Below the pieces are notes generated by a model. That model worked only from the letters and a program-made list of their open reading frames with translations, made no database searches and was not told the DNA's origin. Shown here piece after piece: positions 50,055 to 59,953 of a stretch of DNA of 64,000 bases (its first letter is position 1; each line of letters starts with the position of its first letter). A program made the position numbers and the translations under genes. Location: positions 496,001-560,000 of the forward strand of contig NZ_MPZV01000001.1 of NCBI RefSeq assembly GCF_002020355.1, written 5' to 3'. This DNA comes from Thioclava sediminum (GTDB taxonomy: Bacteria; Pseudomonadota; Alphaproteobacteria; Rhodobacterales; Rhodobacteraceae).

Positions 50055-51218
50055 ATGCAGACCATCACCACGACCGAGGCCCTCGCGGCCTTCTGCGAAA
50101 AGGCCAAGCAAGAGCCCTACGTCACCGTCGACACCGAATTCCTGCGCGAGCGGACCTACTGGTCCAAGCTGTGCCTCGTGCAGATGGCGCTCCCCAATCA
50201 TGGCGAGACCGAAGGCGAGGCCGTTCTGGTCGATCCGCTGTCCGACGATCTCTCGCTCGAGCCGCTCTACGATCTTTACCGCCACAAGGAGACCGTGAAG
50301 GTCTTCCACGCCGCGCGGCAGGATCTGGAGATTTTCTACACCGACGCGCAGGTCTTCCCCGATCCGCTGTTCGACACGCAGATCGCCGCGATGGTCTGCG
50401 GCTTCGGCGAGCAGGTGGGCTACGAGACGCTGGTGCGCAAGATCGCCAAGCAATCGCTCGACAAATCCTCGCGCTTCACCGACTGGTCGCGCCGTCCGCT
50501 GACCGAGGCGCAGAAGAAATATGCCATCGCCGATGTGACCCATCTGCGCGTGATCTACGAATTCCTCGACGAACAGCTGAAGAAAACCGGCCGCGATGCC
50601 TGGGTGGAAGAGGAAGAGGCGGTTCTGCTGAACCCCGAGACCTATATCAACCGCCCCGAAGAGGCGTGGAAGCGTGTGAAGACGCGGACCAATTCGGGTC
50701 GTTTCCTCGCCATCGTGCGCGAGCTGGCGCAGTTCCGCGAAGGCTACGCCCAGAACCGCAACATCCCGCGGAGCCGTATCTTCAAGGATGACGCGTTGCT
50801 GGAGCTGGCCTCGACCAAGCCCTCTTCGATCGAAGAGCTGGGCAAGTCGCGCCTGCTACTGCGCGAAGCTCGCAAGGGCGAGATCGCCGAGGGCATTCTG
50901 ACGGCAGTGCGCGAAGGGCTGGAGATGCCCAACGAGAAGCTGCCCCGCCCCGACAATCAGGCCCAGCAATTGCAGGTCGACACCGCGCTCGGCGATCTGC
51001 TGCGGGTGCTTCTGAAGGCGAAATCGCAGCAGGCAGGCGTCGCCGCGAAGCTGATCGCGACATCCTCCGATCTGGATCGCATCGCCGCCGGCAAGCGCGA
51101 CGTCGCCGCCCTGCAGGGCTGGCGCGCGGAGGTCTTCGGCACTGACGCGCTGCGTCTGGCCAAAGGCGAAGTGGCGCTGACCGCCGATAGCGGCGCGGTG
51201 AAGCTGATCGACGTGTGA
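50055..51218 (+). CDS. rnd: Ribonuclease D
   Basis: Protein of 387 residues. DEDD exonuclease motifs: VTVDTEFLRERTYWSKLCLV (Exo I), KVFHAARQDLEIF (Exo II), and YAIADVTHLRVIYEFL (Exo III, DEDDy). One HRDC domain follows around residues 210-290 (QFREGYAQNRNIPRSRIFKD) and a second helical region at the end. It trims 3' ends of tRNA precursors and other stable RNAs. Preceded by a 121-bp spacer without a clear element. Confidence 0.95.
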   Translation: MQTITTTEALAAFCEKAKQEPYVTVDTEFLRERTYWSKLCLVQMALPNHGETEGEAVLVDPLSDDLSLEPLYDLYRHKETVKVFHAARQDLEIFYTDAQVFPDPLFDTQIAAMVCGFGEQVGYETLVRKIAKQSLDKSSRFTDWSRRPLTEAQKKYAIADVTHLRVIYEFLDEQLKKTGRDAWVEEEEAVLLNPETYINRPEEAWKRVKTRTNSGRFLAIVRELAQFREGYAQNRNIPRSRIFKDDALLELASTKPSSIEELGKSRLLLREARKGEIAEGILTAVREGLEMPNEKLPRPDNQAQQLQVDTALGDLLRVLLKAKSQQAGVAAKLIATSSDLDRIAAGKRDVAALQGWRAEVFGTDALRLAKGEVALTADSGAVKLIDV

Positions 51219-51400
51219 GGTCACCAGAGGGCTGCGCCTGACCGCCGGGTGGGCGCCCCCTTCTTTGGTGGTCTTCGCTTTATCCCTGAAAGTTTCGGAC
51301 GCGTTCAGTGCGCGCGCTGACACCCCACAAGCGCCCGCCCGTGGGGGCGCTTGGGCGCTGCCCGGGCCGCTGTCGCGGCTGATCCGGGCAAGGCGACAAG

Positions 51401-51426
51401 AAAAAGGCTCGGGGTCTCCCGAGCCT
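51401..51426 (-). terminator. Intrinsic terminator of the lipoprotein gene at 51451
   Basis: The stem GGCTCGGG/CCCGAGCC with a 4-nt loop is followed on the minus strand by TTTTTC. It lies 25 bp after the stop of the minus-strand gene. Confidence 0.88.
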
Positions 51427-51450
51427 CATCTCAATCAACTGAAGTGACGA

Positions 51451-51948
51451 TCAACGCGCGACGGACCGCGCGTTGGAGACGCCCTGCACGACGATTTTGC
51501 GCACGCCCTGCAGCTTGTAAGTGCTCAGGAACGCAGCCGCCGAAACCTCGCGCGACTGCGGGGTCATCACCCGGCGCGCATCGGGGCTGTCGGCGGGCGG
51601 CGGCGAAACCATGAAGACATAGGTCACCGTGCCGTTCTCATCCGGCGCACCGCCATTCAGCGGGACCAGATCGGTATCCCAATAGCCCTGCGTCGGCGGC
51701 AGGCCCATCGCGGTGATGATCGCACCCGAGGGGATCTTCTCGACCGAGAGCGAGGAAACCTGCGACACCTGCTGCTGGTTCGGCTTGCCGACCTTCACGG
51801 GGTAGCCGCCGCGCGGCGCGAGTGTTTCCACCGGTGCAGCCGTGTCGCGCCCGAACCAGTTGAACGGGTTGAGCTTGCTGTCACGGATTGTGCCGCAGCC
51901 TGCGGTGGTGAGCGTCAGGGCAAGTGCCGCGATCAGGGCTTTGTTCAT
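51451..51948 (-). CDS. Conserved lipoprotein of unknown function
   Basis: Protein of 165 residues from ATG 51948; the longer open frame upstream (to 52161) overlaps sufE and is rejected. MNKALIAALALTLTTAGC is a lipoprotein signal with lipobox TAGC. The mature part has KLNPFNWFGRD and later TVTYVFMVSPPPADSPDARR and VQGVSNARSV. The NPFNWFG motif after the lipid anchor is common in rhodobacterial lipoproteins of this kind, whose role is not established. It has its own terminator and diverges from sufE. Confidence 0.82.
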   Translation of the reverse strand: MNKALIAALALTLTTAGCGTIRDSKLNPFNWFGRDTAAPVETLAPRGGYPVKVGKPNQQQVSQVSSLSVEKIPSGAIITAMGLPPTQGYWDTDLVPLNGGAPDENGTVTYVFMVSPPPADSPDARRVMTPQSREVSAAAFLSTYKLQGVRKIVVQGVSNARSVAR

Positions 51949-52086
51949 GATGGCTCCGATACTGTCCCGGGTCTGGACCCGGATTTGTGGTAGCCCATTG
52001 TAGCGCTTTTGAAAAGCCGCGTCTGGACCCTCGGGCGCGAACCCGTTACCCAATAGGCAATTCCCTGTCCGTAGGAGCGAGTAACC

Positions 52087-52515
52087 ATGGCGCGCGAAGC
52101 CTTTGAAGAGATTGCCGAGACCTTCGAATTTCTCGACGATTGGGAGGACCGCTACCGTCACGTGATCGAGCTGGGCCGCGAATTACCGCCCCTGGACGAT
52201 GCGGTGAAGGTGCCCGCGACCAAGGTGGAGGGCTGTGCGAGCCAGGTCTGGCTGCTGCCCCGGATCGAGGGCGAGGGCCCGCAGGCGACCTTCGACTTTC
52301 AGGGCGAGAGCGATGCGATGATCGTTCAGGGCCTGATCGCGATCCTGCATGCGCTTTACTCCGGCCTGACGGCCGAGGACGTTCTGAAGGTCGACGCGCC
52401 CGCCGAGCTGGGCCGTCTGGGCCTGAACGACCACCTCTCGGCGCAGCGCTCGAACGGGTTGCGCGCGATGGTGGAGCGGATTCGCAAGCTGGCCGGTGAG
52501 GCCGTGGGGGCGTAA
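52087..52515 (+). CDS. sufE: Cysteine desulfuration protein SufE
   Basis: Protein of 142 residues. ETFEFLDDWEDRYRHVIELG is the family N-terminus and the sulfur-accepting cysteine lies in KVEGCASQVWLLP. LYSGLTAEDVLKVDAPAELG and LSAQRSNGLRAMVERIR are conserved. It takes persulfide sulfur from SufS for Fe-S cluster assembly. It is detached from the main suf operon, as in many alphaproteobacteria. GTAGGAGCGAGTAACC precedes the ATG. Confidence 0.95.
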   Translation: MAREAFEEIAETFEFLDDWEDRYRHVIELGRELPPLDDAVKVPATKVEGCASQVWLLPRIEGEGPQATFDFQGESDAMIVQGLIAILHALYSGLTAEDVLKVDAPAELGRLGLNDHLSAQRSNGLRAMVERIRKLAGEAVGA

Positions 52516-52713
52516 GGCCCTAGATTTTCCACTTAGCGACAGAGGGACGCGCCCGAGCCTCGGATGGGCGCGTTGCAACGCATGTGGCTGGGCGGTTTAT
52601 CTCGCAAGCCCGAACAACTTCCATGCCCGCGCCGACATCGCCAATGCGCCCTCCCGGGGGGAGGGTCGGGCGCGGCCCGGGGCTAGTCGCCCCGAGCCAG
52701 TCATCCCAAACGA

Positions 52714-52741
52714 AAACGGCCGGTCCATCGACCGGCCGTTT
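52714..52741. terminator. Bidirectional terminator between sufE and pntB
   Basis: The 8-bp stem CGGCCGGT/ACCGGCCG with a 6-nt loop is flanked by AAAA and TTT. It lies 22 bp after the pntB stop and can also end sufE transcripts. Upstream, 52649-52697 hold two more GC hairpins of unknown purpose. Confidence 0.85.
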
Positions 52742-52762
52742 CCAATTTTCCTGCCCTGCCGA

Positions 52763-54196
52763 TCAGTCGATCAGCGGCAGCAGTTGGTTCACCGAGTCCT
52801 TGGCGTCGCCATAGAACATCCGGGTGTTCTCTTTGTAGAATAGCGGGTTCTCGATGCCCGAATAACCGGTGCCCTGACCGCGCTTCGAGACGAAGACCTG
52901 CTTGGCCCTCCACACTTCCAGAACCGGCATGCCGGCGATCGGCGAGTTCGGATCTTCTTGTGCGGCGGGGTTCACGATGTCGTTCGAACCGATGACGATC
53001 ACCACGTCGGTATCCGGGAAGTCCTCGTTGATCTCGTCCATTTCCAGGACGATATCGTAAGGCACTTTCGCCTCGGCCAGCAGCACGTTCATGTGGCCCG
53101 GCAGACGGCCCGCGACCGGGTGGATCGCGAAGCGGACGTCCTTGCCCTGGCTGCGCAGCTTGCGGGTCAGTTCCGACACGGCTTGCTGAGCCTGCGCCAC
53201 CGCCATGCCGTAGCCCGGCACGATGATCACGCTATCGGCGTCGCGCAGAGCCGAAGCCACGCCATCGGCGTCGATCGCGATCTGCTCGCCCTCGACTTCC
53301 ATCGCGGGACCGGAGGTGCCGCCGAAGCCGCCGAGGATGACGCTGATAAACGAGCGGTTCATCGCCTTACACATGATGTAGGACAGGATCGCACCCGAGG
53401 AGCCGACCAGCGCGCCGACCACGATCAGAAGATCGTTGCCCAGCGAGAAGCCGATCGCCGCCGCGGCCCAGCCCGAATAGGAGTTCAGCATCGACACCAC
53501 GACCGGCATATCGGCGCCGCCGATACCCATGATCAGGTGGTAACCGATGAAGAAGGCCAGAAGCGTCATCGCGATCAGCGCCCAGGCGCCCGCCCCGTTG
53601 ATGAACAGGATCAGCAGGATCACCGAGAGGATCGCGGCTGCGGCGTTGAGCATGTGACCGCCCGGCAGCTTGGTGGCCTTCGAGGTCACCTTGCCCGCGA
53701 GCTTGCCGAAGGCGACAACCGAACCGGTGAAGGTCACGGCCCCGATGAACACGCCGAGGAACAGCTCGACGCGCAGGATCGACAGCTCGACCGGCGTCTT
53801 ATGCGCGATCAGAGCGGCGAAGCCCTTCAGCGCGTGCTGCTCTTCCGCGCCCATCGCGCCGACGCGCGCCATCTCGATATAGGCGTTGTAGCCCACGAAG
53901 ACGGCGGCGAGACCGACCAGCGAGTGCATCGCGGCCACAAGCTGAGGCATTTCCGTCATCTGCACCCGGTTCGCGACGAACCAGCCGATGATGCCACCGG
54001 CCGCGATCAGGATGACCGAGAGAAGCCACAGGCCCGAACCCGGGCCGATCAGCGTCGCCAGAACCGCAAGGCCCATGCCGACGATGCCATACCACACGGC
54101 CCGTTTCGCGCTTTCCTGCCCCGAAAGGCCGCCCAGCGAGAGGATGAAGAGAACTGCCGCGACGACATAGGCGGCGGTCGAGAATCCGTTTTCCAT
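52763..54196 (-). CDS. pntB: NAD(P) transhydrogenase subunit beta
   Basis: Protein of 477 residues: about nine membrane helices in the first ~270 residues and a C-terminal NADP-binding domain ([80 protein letters not shown]). Together with PntA it couples proton flow to hydride transfer from NADH to NADP+. It begins 15 bp after pntA. This is the two-gene form of the enzyme, with PntA carrying its own C-terminal membrane part. Confidence 0.97.
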   Translation of the reverse strand: MENGFSTAAYVVAAVLFILSLGGLSGQESAKRAVWYGIVGMGLAVLATLIGPGSGLWLLSVILIAAGGIIGWFVANRVQMTEMPQLVAAMHSLVGLAAVFVGYNAYIEMARVGAMGAEEQHALKGFAALIAHKTPVELSILRVELFLGVFIGAVTFTGSVVAFGKLAGKVTSKATKLPGGHMLNAAAAILSVILLILFINGAGAWALIAMTLLAFFIGYHLIMGIGGADMPVVVSMLNSYSGWAAAAIGFSLGNDLLIVVGALVGSSGAILSYIMCKAMNRSFISVILGGFGGTSGPAMEVEGEQIAIDADGVASALRDADSVIIVPGYGMAVAQAQQAVSELTRKLRSQGKDVRFAIHPVAGRLPGHMNVLLAEAKVPYDIVLEMDEINEDFPDTDVVIVIGSNDIVNPAAQEDPNSPIAGMPVLEVWRAKQVFVSKRGQGTGYSGIENPLFYKENTRMFYGDAKDSVNQLLPLID

Positions 54197-54211
54197 TACG
54201 TTCTCCCCCTC

Positions 54212-55786
54212 TTACGACTTCTGGAACATGGCGAGCATGCGCCGGGTGACCATGAAGCCACCGAAGATGTTGATCCCGGCCATGAACACCGAAAGCGCGG
54301 CCAGCACGATCACGAGCCAAGAGCCCGATCCGATCTGCAACAGCGCGCCGAGGATGATGATCGACGAGATCGCATTGGTCACAGCCATCAGCGGCGTGTG
54401 CAGCGAGTGCGAGACGTTCCAGATCACCTGGAAGCCCACGAAACAGCTGAGCACGAAAACGATGAAGTGCTGCATGAAGCTGGCCGGCGCCACGAGGCCC
54501 ACGCCCAGAAGCACGATCGCGCCCACGGCGAGCAGCGTCACCTGATTGCGGGTCTGCTTCTTGAACTCGGCCACCTCGGCGGCGCGCTTCTCTTCCGGCG
54601 TCAACTCCTTGGCCTTTTCCTTCGGCTTTTGCGCCGCGATCGCGGCCACCTTGGGTTTCGGCGGCGGGAATGTGATCTCGCCCTGATAGGCCACGGTCGC
54701 GCCGCGGATCACGTCGTCTTCCATGTCATGAACGACGACACCGTCCTTCTCGGGCGTCAGGTCCGTCATCATGTGACGGATGTTGGTCGAGTAGAGCGTG
54801 GAGCTCTGCGTCGCCATGCGGCTCGGGAAATCGGTATAGCCGACGATGGTCACGCCATTGTCGCTCACGATCTTCTGGTCCGGCACGGTCAGTTCGCAGT
54901 TGCCGCCGCGCTCGGCGGCGAGGTCCACGATCACCGAACCCGGCTTCATCGCCTCGACCATGTCCTTGGTCCAGAGCACCGGGGCGTCACGGCCCGGGAT
55001 CAGCGCGGTGGTGATGACGATGTCGATATCGGGCGCCAGTTCGCGGAATTTGGCAAGCTGGGCTTCACGAAACTCCGGCGAGGACGGCGCAGCATAGCCA
55101 CCCGTCTCGGCGCCGTCTTTCGCGGCCTCCTCGAAGTCGAGATAGACGAACTCGGCGCCCATCGACTCGATCTGTTCGGCCACTTCGGGACGCACGTCGA
55201 ACGCGTAGGTGATCGCCCCCAGCGAGGTCGAGGCACCGATCGCAGCGAGACCCGCGACGCCTGCGCCCACCACGAGCACTTTCGCCGGCGGAACCTTACC
55301 CGCCGCCGTCACCTGACCGGTGAAGAAGCGGCCAAAGTTGTTGCCTGCCTCGAGCACCGCACGGTAGCCCGCGATATTGGCCATCGACGACAGCGCATCC
55401 ATCTTCTGCGCGCGCGAAATCCGCGGGACCATGTCCATCGCGATCACGTTCGCACCGGTCTTCTCGGCGGCTTTCAGAAGCTCTTCGTTCTGGGCCGGGT
55501 AGAAGAACGAGATCAGGGTCTGGCCGGGCTTGAGGCGCTTGACCTCGGTATCGCTCGGCGGGCGAACCTTGATGACGAAATCCACCTCTTTGAACAGCGC
55601 GGCGGCGGTCTTGATGACGGTCACATTCGCGGCCTCGTAAGCCTCGTCTGTGAAGCCGGCACGGACGCCTGCCCCGGTCTCGATGAAGCACTCATGGCCC
55701 AGCTTTTGCAGCTGCAAAGCCGAGTCGGGCGTCATGGCGACCCGCGCCTCGCCCTCGAAAATCTCCTTTGGAGCTCCGATTTTCAC
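54212..55786 (-). CDS. pntA: NAD(P) transhydrogenase subunit alpha
   Basis: Protein of 524 residues from GTG 55786 ([20 protein letters not shown]), preceded by GGGGGAG; the 28-codon extension is unlikely. The alanine dehydrogenase-like NAD domain shows [20 protein letters not shown] and [20 protein letters not shown]. After a charged linker ([20 protein letters not shown]) come four membrane helices at the C-terminus ([20 protein letters not shown]). It supplies the NAD(H)-binding side of the proton-pumping transhydrogenase. First gene of the pntAB operon. Confidence 0.97.
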   Translation of the reverse strand: MKIGAPKEIFEGEARVAMTPDSALQLQKLGHECFIETGAGVRAGFTDEAYEAANVTVIKTAAALFKEVDFVIKVRPPSDTEVKRLKPGQTLISFFYPAQNEELLKAAEKTGANVIAMDMVPRISRAQKMDALSSMANIAGYRAVLEAGNNFGRFFTGQVTAAGKVPPAKVLVVGAGVAGLAAIGASTSLGAITYAFDVRPEVAEQIESMGAEFVYLDFEEAAKDGAETGGYAAPSSPEFREAQLAKFRELAPDIDIVITTALIPGRDAPVLWTKDMVEAMKPGSVIVDLAAERGGNCELTVPDQKIVSDNGVTIVGYTDFPSRMATQSSTLYSTNIRHMMTDLTPEKDGVVVHDMEDDVIRGATVAYQGEITFPPPKPKVAAIAAQKPKEKAKELTPEEKRAAEVAEFKKQTRNQVTLLAVGAIVLLGVGLVAPASFMQHFIVFVLSCFVGFQVIWNVSHSLHTPLMAVTNAISSIIILGALLQIGSGSWLVIVLAALSVFMAGINIFGGFMVTRRMLAMFQKS

Positions 55787-56073
55787 TCTAACTCCCCCTT
55801 GGATAGCGGTGCGTTTAGCCGATGGCCTGCGCACCCGGAATCTTGCGTCGTACTCCTTAGCATCGCGCAATAATGTTTCACAAGCACCGATGGGCCGTAA
55901 AACCTTGTTAATCGGTCACGGCGCGCCTCACCGGTTCGTGTATACCATTGAATACCGAACTTTTGGGTGATTTATGGTTTAATATCAGAGCGTTAGGTCG
56001 TCCATTTTGCGCTGCGACCCGATTGCACCGCCACCAGCTTTTTTGACGGGCGCAGCACTTTGCCGCGGCTCGA

Positions 56074-56520
56074 TCAGAGCCAGCGGCGGGTCCGGGCGCG
56101 GTAGGCGGTGTACGCGTCGCCGAAATGCGCGGCGATCCGGGCTTCCTCGCCGAGAATGTAGCGCTGCGTGATGAACCACATGAAGACCGGCACCAGCAGA
56201 AGCCCCAAAGGCGCATGCCAGATCAGCGCCAGCCCCGCCAGCACCAGCGCGTCGCCGAGATAGATCGGGTTGCGCGACAGCGCGAAGACGCCGGAGGTCA
56301 CGAGGTCGGACGGGTCACGGCGCGGAATGAAGGTGGTGCGGTGAAGCAGCATCTGCCCCACCGCGGCCAGCATGAGTGCGAGCCCCAACGCGATCGCGAT
56401 CATCCCGAGCGCGCGATCATAGCGAAACGGCATCGGCACGATCTGCCCCAGCGCCCAGACCAGCGCCGCGAACAGCACGAGCCAGAGCGGCGGAATGTCG
56501 ATCTCGCGCAGAGGGTTCAT
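56074..56520 (-). CDS. Isoprenylcysteine carboxyl methyltransferase-like membrane protein
   Basis: Protein of 148 residues with four or five membrane helices. The family core is LVTSGVFALSRNPIYLGDAL (PEMT/ICMT signature with the R-N-P-x-Y-x-G motif) and a C-terminal YILGEEARIAAHFGDAYTAY with the paired glutamates that help bind SAM. Bacterial members methylate unknown small lipids or proteins. It starts 8 bp after the upstream lipoprotein stop and is probably cotranscribed with it. Confidence 0.85.
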   Translation of the reverse strand: MNPLREIDIPPLWLVLFAALVWALGQIVPMPFRYDRALGMIAIALGLALMLAAVGQMLLHRTTFIPRRDPSDLVTSGVFALSRNPIYLGDALVLAGLALIWHAPLGLLLVPVFMWFITQRYILGEEARIAAHFGDAYTAYRARTRRWL

Positions 56521-56528
56521 CGCGCTGC

Positions 56529-57017
56529 TTACAGTTTGTAGACGGTGAGTTCAGGCAGATCGGTCAGCGGCACCTCGAGCAGGCGCAGCGCCGGCAGCGA
56601 CACTTCCGAGCCCGAGCCAGCCGCCTTGCCCGACGGGATCAGCGTGACCTTCGCGGATTTGCCGGTCTTCGGGTCTTCGATCCGGCCGGGGGTCTCGCTT
56701 TTCACCAGCCCGGTCTTCACCCAGAAGCCCGGATCGGCCGGATCGCCAAGGCTCGCGATTGTGGTGCCAAGCTTGGTCTCGCCGCCCATGGGTTTCTTCG
56801 CCGCCTCTGCGCGCTGCTCCGCGGTGGTGGTATCAAGGGAATCGGCGGTTTTCGCACTCGGTTTCGGGATCGGGGCCGCGACCGGAGCGGCGGCGTCGGG
56901 GGCTGCCGTGGTCGCCGGGCCCGTGGCGTTCGGGCCGTTCAGCCCCAGTGTGGCGCAGCCCGCGATAGGCGTCATCAGCGTAAGCGCCAAGATCGGGCGG
57001 GAGAGGGGTTTGCGCAT
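56529..57017 (-). CDS. Lipoprotein with Pro/Ala-rich linker, function unknown
   Basis: Protein of 162 residues from ATG 57017, with ribosome site TAAGGAGATTTCGA. MRKPLSRPILALTLMTPIAG followed by Cys21 is a lipoprotein signal. A Pro/Ala/Thr-rich linker follows to about residue 60, then a compact domain (GTTIASLGDPADPGFWVKTG, SLPALRLLEVPLTDLPELTV). The LGDPADPGFWVKTGLV segment recurs in rhodobacterial lipoproteins without a known role. The ribosome site sits in the loop of a small hairpin. Divergent from moaA. Confidence 0.8.
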   Translation of the reverse strand: MRKPLSRPILALTLMTPIAGCATLGLNGPNATGPATTAAPDAAAPVAAPIPKPSAKTADSLDTTTAEQRAEAAKKPMGGETKLGTTIASLGDPADPGFWVKTGLVKSETPGRIEDPKTGKSAKVTLIPSGKAAGSGSEVSLPALRLLEVPLTDLPELTVYKL

Positions 57018-57152
57018 TCGAAATCTCCTTAAAATTTCGTTGAGCCTATGCGCAGTCCGAGGCGACTGCCACCCCCCGCTCTGCGCCCTGCCCGCACGTG
57101 ATCCACGCGACGACCCTTGCCGCCCCGCCCGCCGCGCCTTACTTTCCGAACC

Positions 57153-58160
57153 ATGGATAACACGCCCCTCATCGACCCCTTCGCCCGCCCTATCGACTAT
57201 TTGCGGGTTTCGGTCACCGACCGCTGCGACTTTCGCTGCACCTATTGCATGGCCGAACACATGCAATTCCTGCCGAAAAAAGAACTGCTGACGCTCGAAG
57301 AACTGGACCGGCTCTGCTCGACCTTCATCCGCCTCGGCGTGAAGAAGCTGCGCATCACCGGGGGCGAGCCGCTGGTGCGGCGTGACATCATGACCTTCTT
57401 CCGCTCGATCTCGCGGCATCTGGAGACCGGTGATCTGCGCGAGCTGACGCTGACCACCAACGGTTCGCAGCTTGCGAAATTCGCCGATGATCTCGCGGCA
57501 CTGGGCATGAAGCGGATCAACGTCTCGCTCGATACGCTCGATGCCGACAAATTCGCGAAGATCACGCGCTGGGGACGGCTCGAACAGGTGCTCAAAGGTC
57601 TGGAGGCCGCGAAACGCGCGGGTCTCAAGGTCAAGATCAACACCGTCGCGCTGAAGGGCTTCAACGAGGACGAGCTGTTCACCCTGATCGACTGGTGCGC
57701 GGCGGAGGGCTTCGATCTGACCTTTATCGAAGTGATGCCGATGGGCGAGATGGGCGACGATCTGCGGCTCGATCAATACTGGCCGCTCTCGGATGTGCGC
57801 AAGGCGATGGCCGAGCGGTTCACCCTGACCGATCTGGCGGAATCGACCGGTGGGCCCGCGCGCTACGTCCGGCTGGAGGAAAGCGGCCAGAAGATCGGCT
57901 TCATCACGCCGCTCACGCATAATTTCTGCGAGAACTGCAACCGTGTGCGGGTGACCTGCACGGGCGAGCTGTTCATGTGCCTGGGCCAGGAGGACAACGC
58001 CGATCTGCGCGCGCCCCTGCGAGCCAACGAGGACGACGCGGCGCTGGAAGCCGCGATCCGCGAGGCGATCTCGCGCAAGCCCAAAGGCCATGATTTCGAC
58101 TATTCACGCCAGACCGTCTCGGGCCAGATGTCGCGCCACATGAGCCATACCGGCGGCTGA
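57153..58160 (+). CDS. moaA: GTP 3',8-cyclase MoaA
   Basis: Protein of 335 residues from ATG 57153. Radical SAM cluster C25-x3-C29-x2-C32 in [27 protein letters not shown]-terminal second cluster cysteines in [11 protein letters not shown] and LFMCLGQED; and the terminal double glycine (SHTGG). It converts GTP to 3',8-cH2GTP, the first step of molybdenum cofactor synthesis. There is no Shine-Dalgarno before the ATG (CTTACTTTCCGAACC), so it could be leaderless. No other moa gene is adjacent. Confidence 0.96.
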   Translation: MDNTPLIDPFARPIDYLRVSVTDRCDFRCTYCMAEHMQFLPKKELLTLEELDRLCSTFIRLGVKKLRITGGEPLVRRDIMTFFRSISRHLETGDLRELTLTTNGSQLAKFADDLAALGMKRINVSLDTLDADKFAKITRWGRLEQVLKGLEAAKRAGLKVKINTVALKGFNEDELFTLIDWCAAEGFDLTFIEVMPMGEMGDDLRLDQYWPLSDVRKAMAERFTLTDLAESTGGPARYVRLEESGQKIGFITPLTHNFCENCNRVRVTCTGELFMCLGQEDNADLRAPLRANEDDAALEAAIREAISRKPKGHDFDYSRQTVSGQMSRHMSHTGG

Positions 58161-58312
58161 GCCTCACCGGACCTGCGTCGGCTACGCGCGCGGCGCAGGT
58201 CCCGGGCAACTCACGGGAATTTGGTGGCGTGGCTCCCCTCCGGCGTGACCCAAATCAATGCGCAGGGCCAGACCGTCTGGCAGGCTCCCGACAAAGAAAG
58301 GGAGCCAAACCA

Positions 58313-58720
58313 ATGTATTCCAACATTCTCGTGCCCGTCGCCTTCGACGAAGATCACAACCCCGATGCCGCGCTCAATGTCGCGCGGGCGCTGGCAGGCG
58401 ACGGGGCGCGCATCACCTTGCTGCATGTGATGGAAGATGTCCCCGCCTATGCGATCAATTACATGCCCGAGGGTTATGCCGAAGAATTGCGCAAGACGCT
58501 GGAGCAAGACCTCGCCACGCGCGCGGCGGATTTCGACGCGGGCGCCTGGGCGATCGTCGAAGGTCAGCCCGGCCATGAAATCCTCGACTACGCCGAAAAT
58601 ATCGGGGCCGATTGCATCGTGATCGCGTCGCACCGTCCGGGCTTTGGCGATTACCTAATCGGCTCGACCGCCTCGCGCGTCGTGCGCCATGCGAAATGCG
58701 CGGTCATGGTCATGCGCTGA
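58313..58720 (+). CDS. Universal stress protein UspA family
   Basis: Protein of 135 residues from ATG 58313, preceded by AAGGGAGCCAAACC. MYSNILVPVAFDED is the typical first strand, and IVIASHRPGFGDYLIGSTAS plus RVVRHAKCAVMVMR match the ATP-binding end of UspA domains, although the G-x-H of the classic motif is replaced by A-S-H. Single-domain cytosolic protein, likely induced under stress. It converges tail-to-tail with the M20 gene with only 3 bp between stops. Confidence 0.9.
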   Translation: MYSNILVPVAFDEDHNPDAALNVARALAGDGARITLLHVMEDVPAYAINYMPEGYAEELRKTLEQDLATRAADFDAGAWAIVEGQPGHEILDYAENIGADCIVIASHRPGFGDYLIGSTASRVVRHAKCAVMVMR

Positions 58721-58723
58721 GGC

Positions 58724-59896
58724 TCACGCTGGGGGCAGGCGCGCCTCGATCATGCCGACGAACCAGCTTGCGCCCGCAGGCAGGATCGCGTCGTTGAAAT
58801 CGTATTCCGCGTGATGAAGCGGCGCGCTGGGGCCATTGCCGATGAAGCCATAGGCCCCGGGGCGCACCTCCAGCATATAGGCGAAATCCTCCGCCCCCAT
58901 CATCGGATCGACGTTGCGATCGCAAGTGCCTGCCACGGCCTCGGCCACCTGCGCTGCGACCTCGGCGGCTGCCGCATCGTTGCGCGTGACGGGATAGCCG
59001 CGCCGGTAGTCGACCTCCGCCGTCCCCTCATGCGTCGCGGCCACCCCCTGCGCGATCTCGCGCAGGCGACGCTCGGCCAGATCGCGGGTCTCGGCGCTCA
59101 TCGTACGCACCGTCCCGCCAAGGCTCACCGAATTGCCAATCACGTTGAGCGCTTTCGAGTCGGTCTCCAGCGTCGTGACCGACAGCACGATCTCCTCCAG
59201 CGGATCGGTCGCGCGGGACACGATGCTTTGCAGCGCGAGGATCAGATGCGCGGAAATCGGCACCGGGTCGATCACCTCCTGCGGTTTCGCGGCATGGCCG
59301 CCCTTGCCGGTCACCACGATGTCGAAGAAATCCGCCGCCGCCATCATCGCGTCAGGCCGGATGCCGAAGCTGCCCGCTTCCATCCCCGGCATGTTGTGCA
59401 GCGCATAGACCTCCTCGATGCCGAAACGCTCCATCAGACCGTCCTCGATCATCGCCTTGGCCCCGGCCCCACCCTCTTCGGCGGGCTGGAAGATCACCAC
59501 GGCGCGGCCCGCGAAAGCCCGCGTCTCGCAGAGATATTTCGCCGCCGCGAGCAGGGTGGACGTGTGCCCGTCATGGCCGCAGGCATGCATCTTGCCCTCG
59601 ACTTCGGAGGCATGTTCGGCGCCGGTTTTCTCGCGGATCGGCAGCGCATCCATATCGGCGCGCAGACCGACACAGCGCAGCCCGCCTTGGCGCGTGCCTT
59701 GCCCTTCGATCACGCCGACGACGCCCGTGCGCCCGATCCCCTCAACCACCTCATCGCAGCCGAATTCGCGCAGCAGCTCGGCCACGCGCGCGGAGGTCCG
59801 CGGCAGATCGTAGAGCAGTTCGGGATTGCGGTGAAAATCGTGCCGCCATGCGGTGGCTTCCGCGTGCATCTCGGCGAAACGGTTCTTGATCGGCAT
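58724..59896 (-). CDS. M20-family amidohydrolase (hippurate hydrolase/N-acyl amino acid amidase type)
   Basis: Protein of 390 residues. Metal-binding motifs of the M20D group: MHACGHDGHTSTLLAAAKYL, FQPAEEGGAGAKAMIEDGLM with the catalytic Glu pair, YALHNMPGMEAGSFGIRPDA, and the C-terminal DPMMGAEDFAYMLEVRPGAY. The central dimerisation domain includes TGKGGHAAKPQEVIDPVPIS. It removes acyl groups from N-acyl amino acids or hippurate; the physiological substrate cannot be told. Cytosolic, monocistronic by appearance. Confidence 0.9.
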   Translation of the reverse strand: MPIKNRFAEMHAEATAWRHDFHRNPELLYDLPRTSARVAELLREFGCDEVVEGIGRTGVVGVIEGQGTRQGGLRCVGLRADMDALPIREKTGAEHASEVEGKMHACGHDGHTSTLLAAAKYLCETRAFAGRAVVIFQPAEEGGAGAKAMIEDGLMERFGIEEVYALHNMPGMEAGSFGIRPDAMMAAADFFDIVVTGKGGHAAKPQEVIDPVPISAHLILALQSIVSRATDPLEEIVLSVTTLETDSKALNVIGNSVSLGGTVRTMSAETRDLAERRLREIAQGVAATHEGTAEVDYRRGYPVTRNDAAAAEVAAQVAEAVAGTCDRNVDPMMGAEDFAYMLEVRPGAYGFIGNGPSAPLHHAEYDFNDAILPAGASWFVGMIEARLPPA

Positions 59897-59953
59897 GCTC
59901 GCTCCTTGGTTGGCGCTACCCTGCCTCGCTGCGCGTTCGGGTGCAAGCCGCGC

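Noticed and set aside
51949-52161. N-terminal extension of the lipoprotein gene at 51451
   Set aside because: The extended frame would overlap the start of sufE and place the lipoprotein signal in the middle of the protein; ATG 51948 gives a normal signal peptide.
52958-55873. 971-codon plus-strand open frame
   Set aside because: Antisense to pntB/pntA; rich in His, Arg and Asp with no domain signature.
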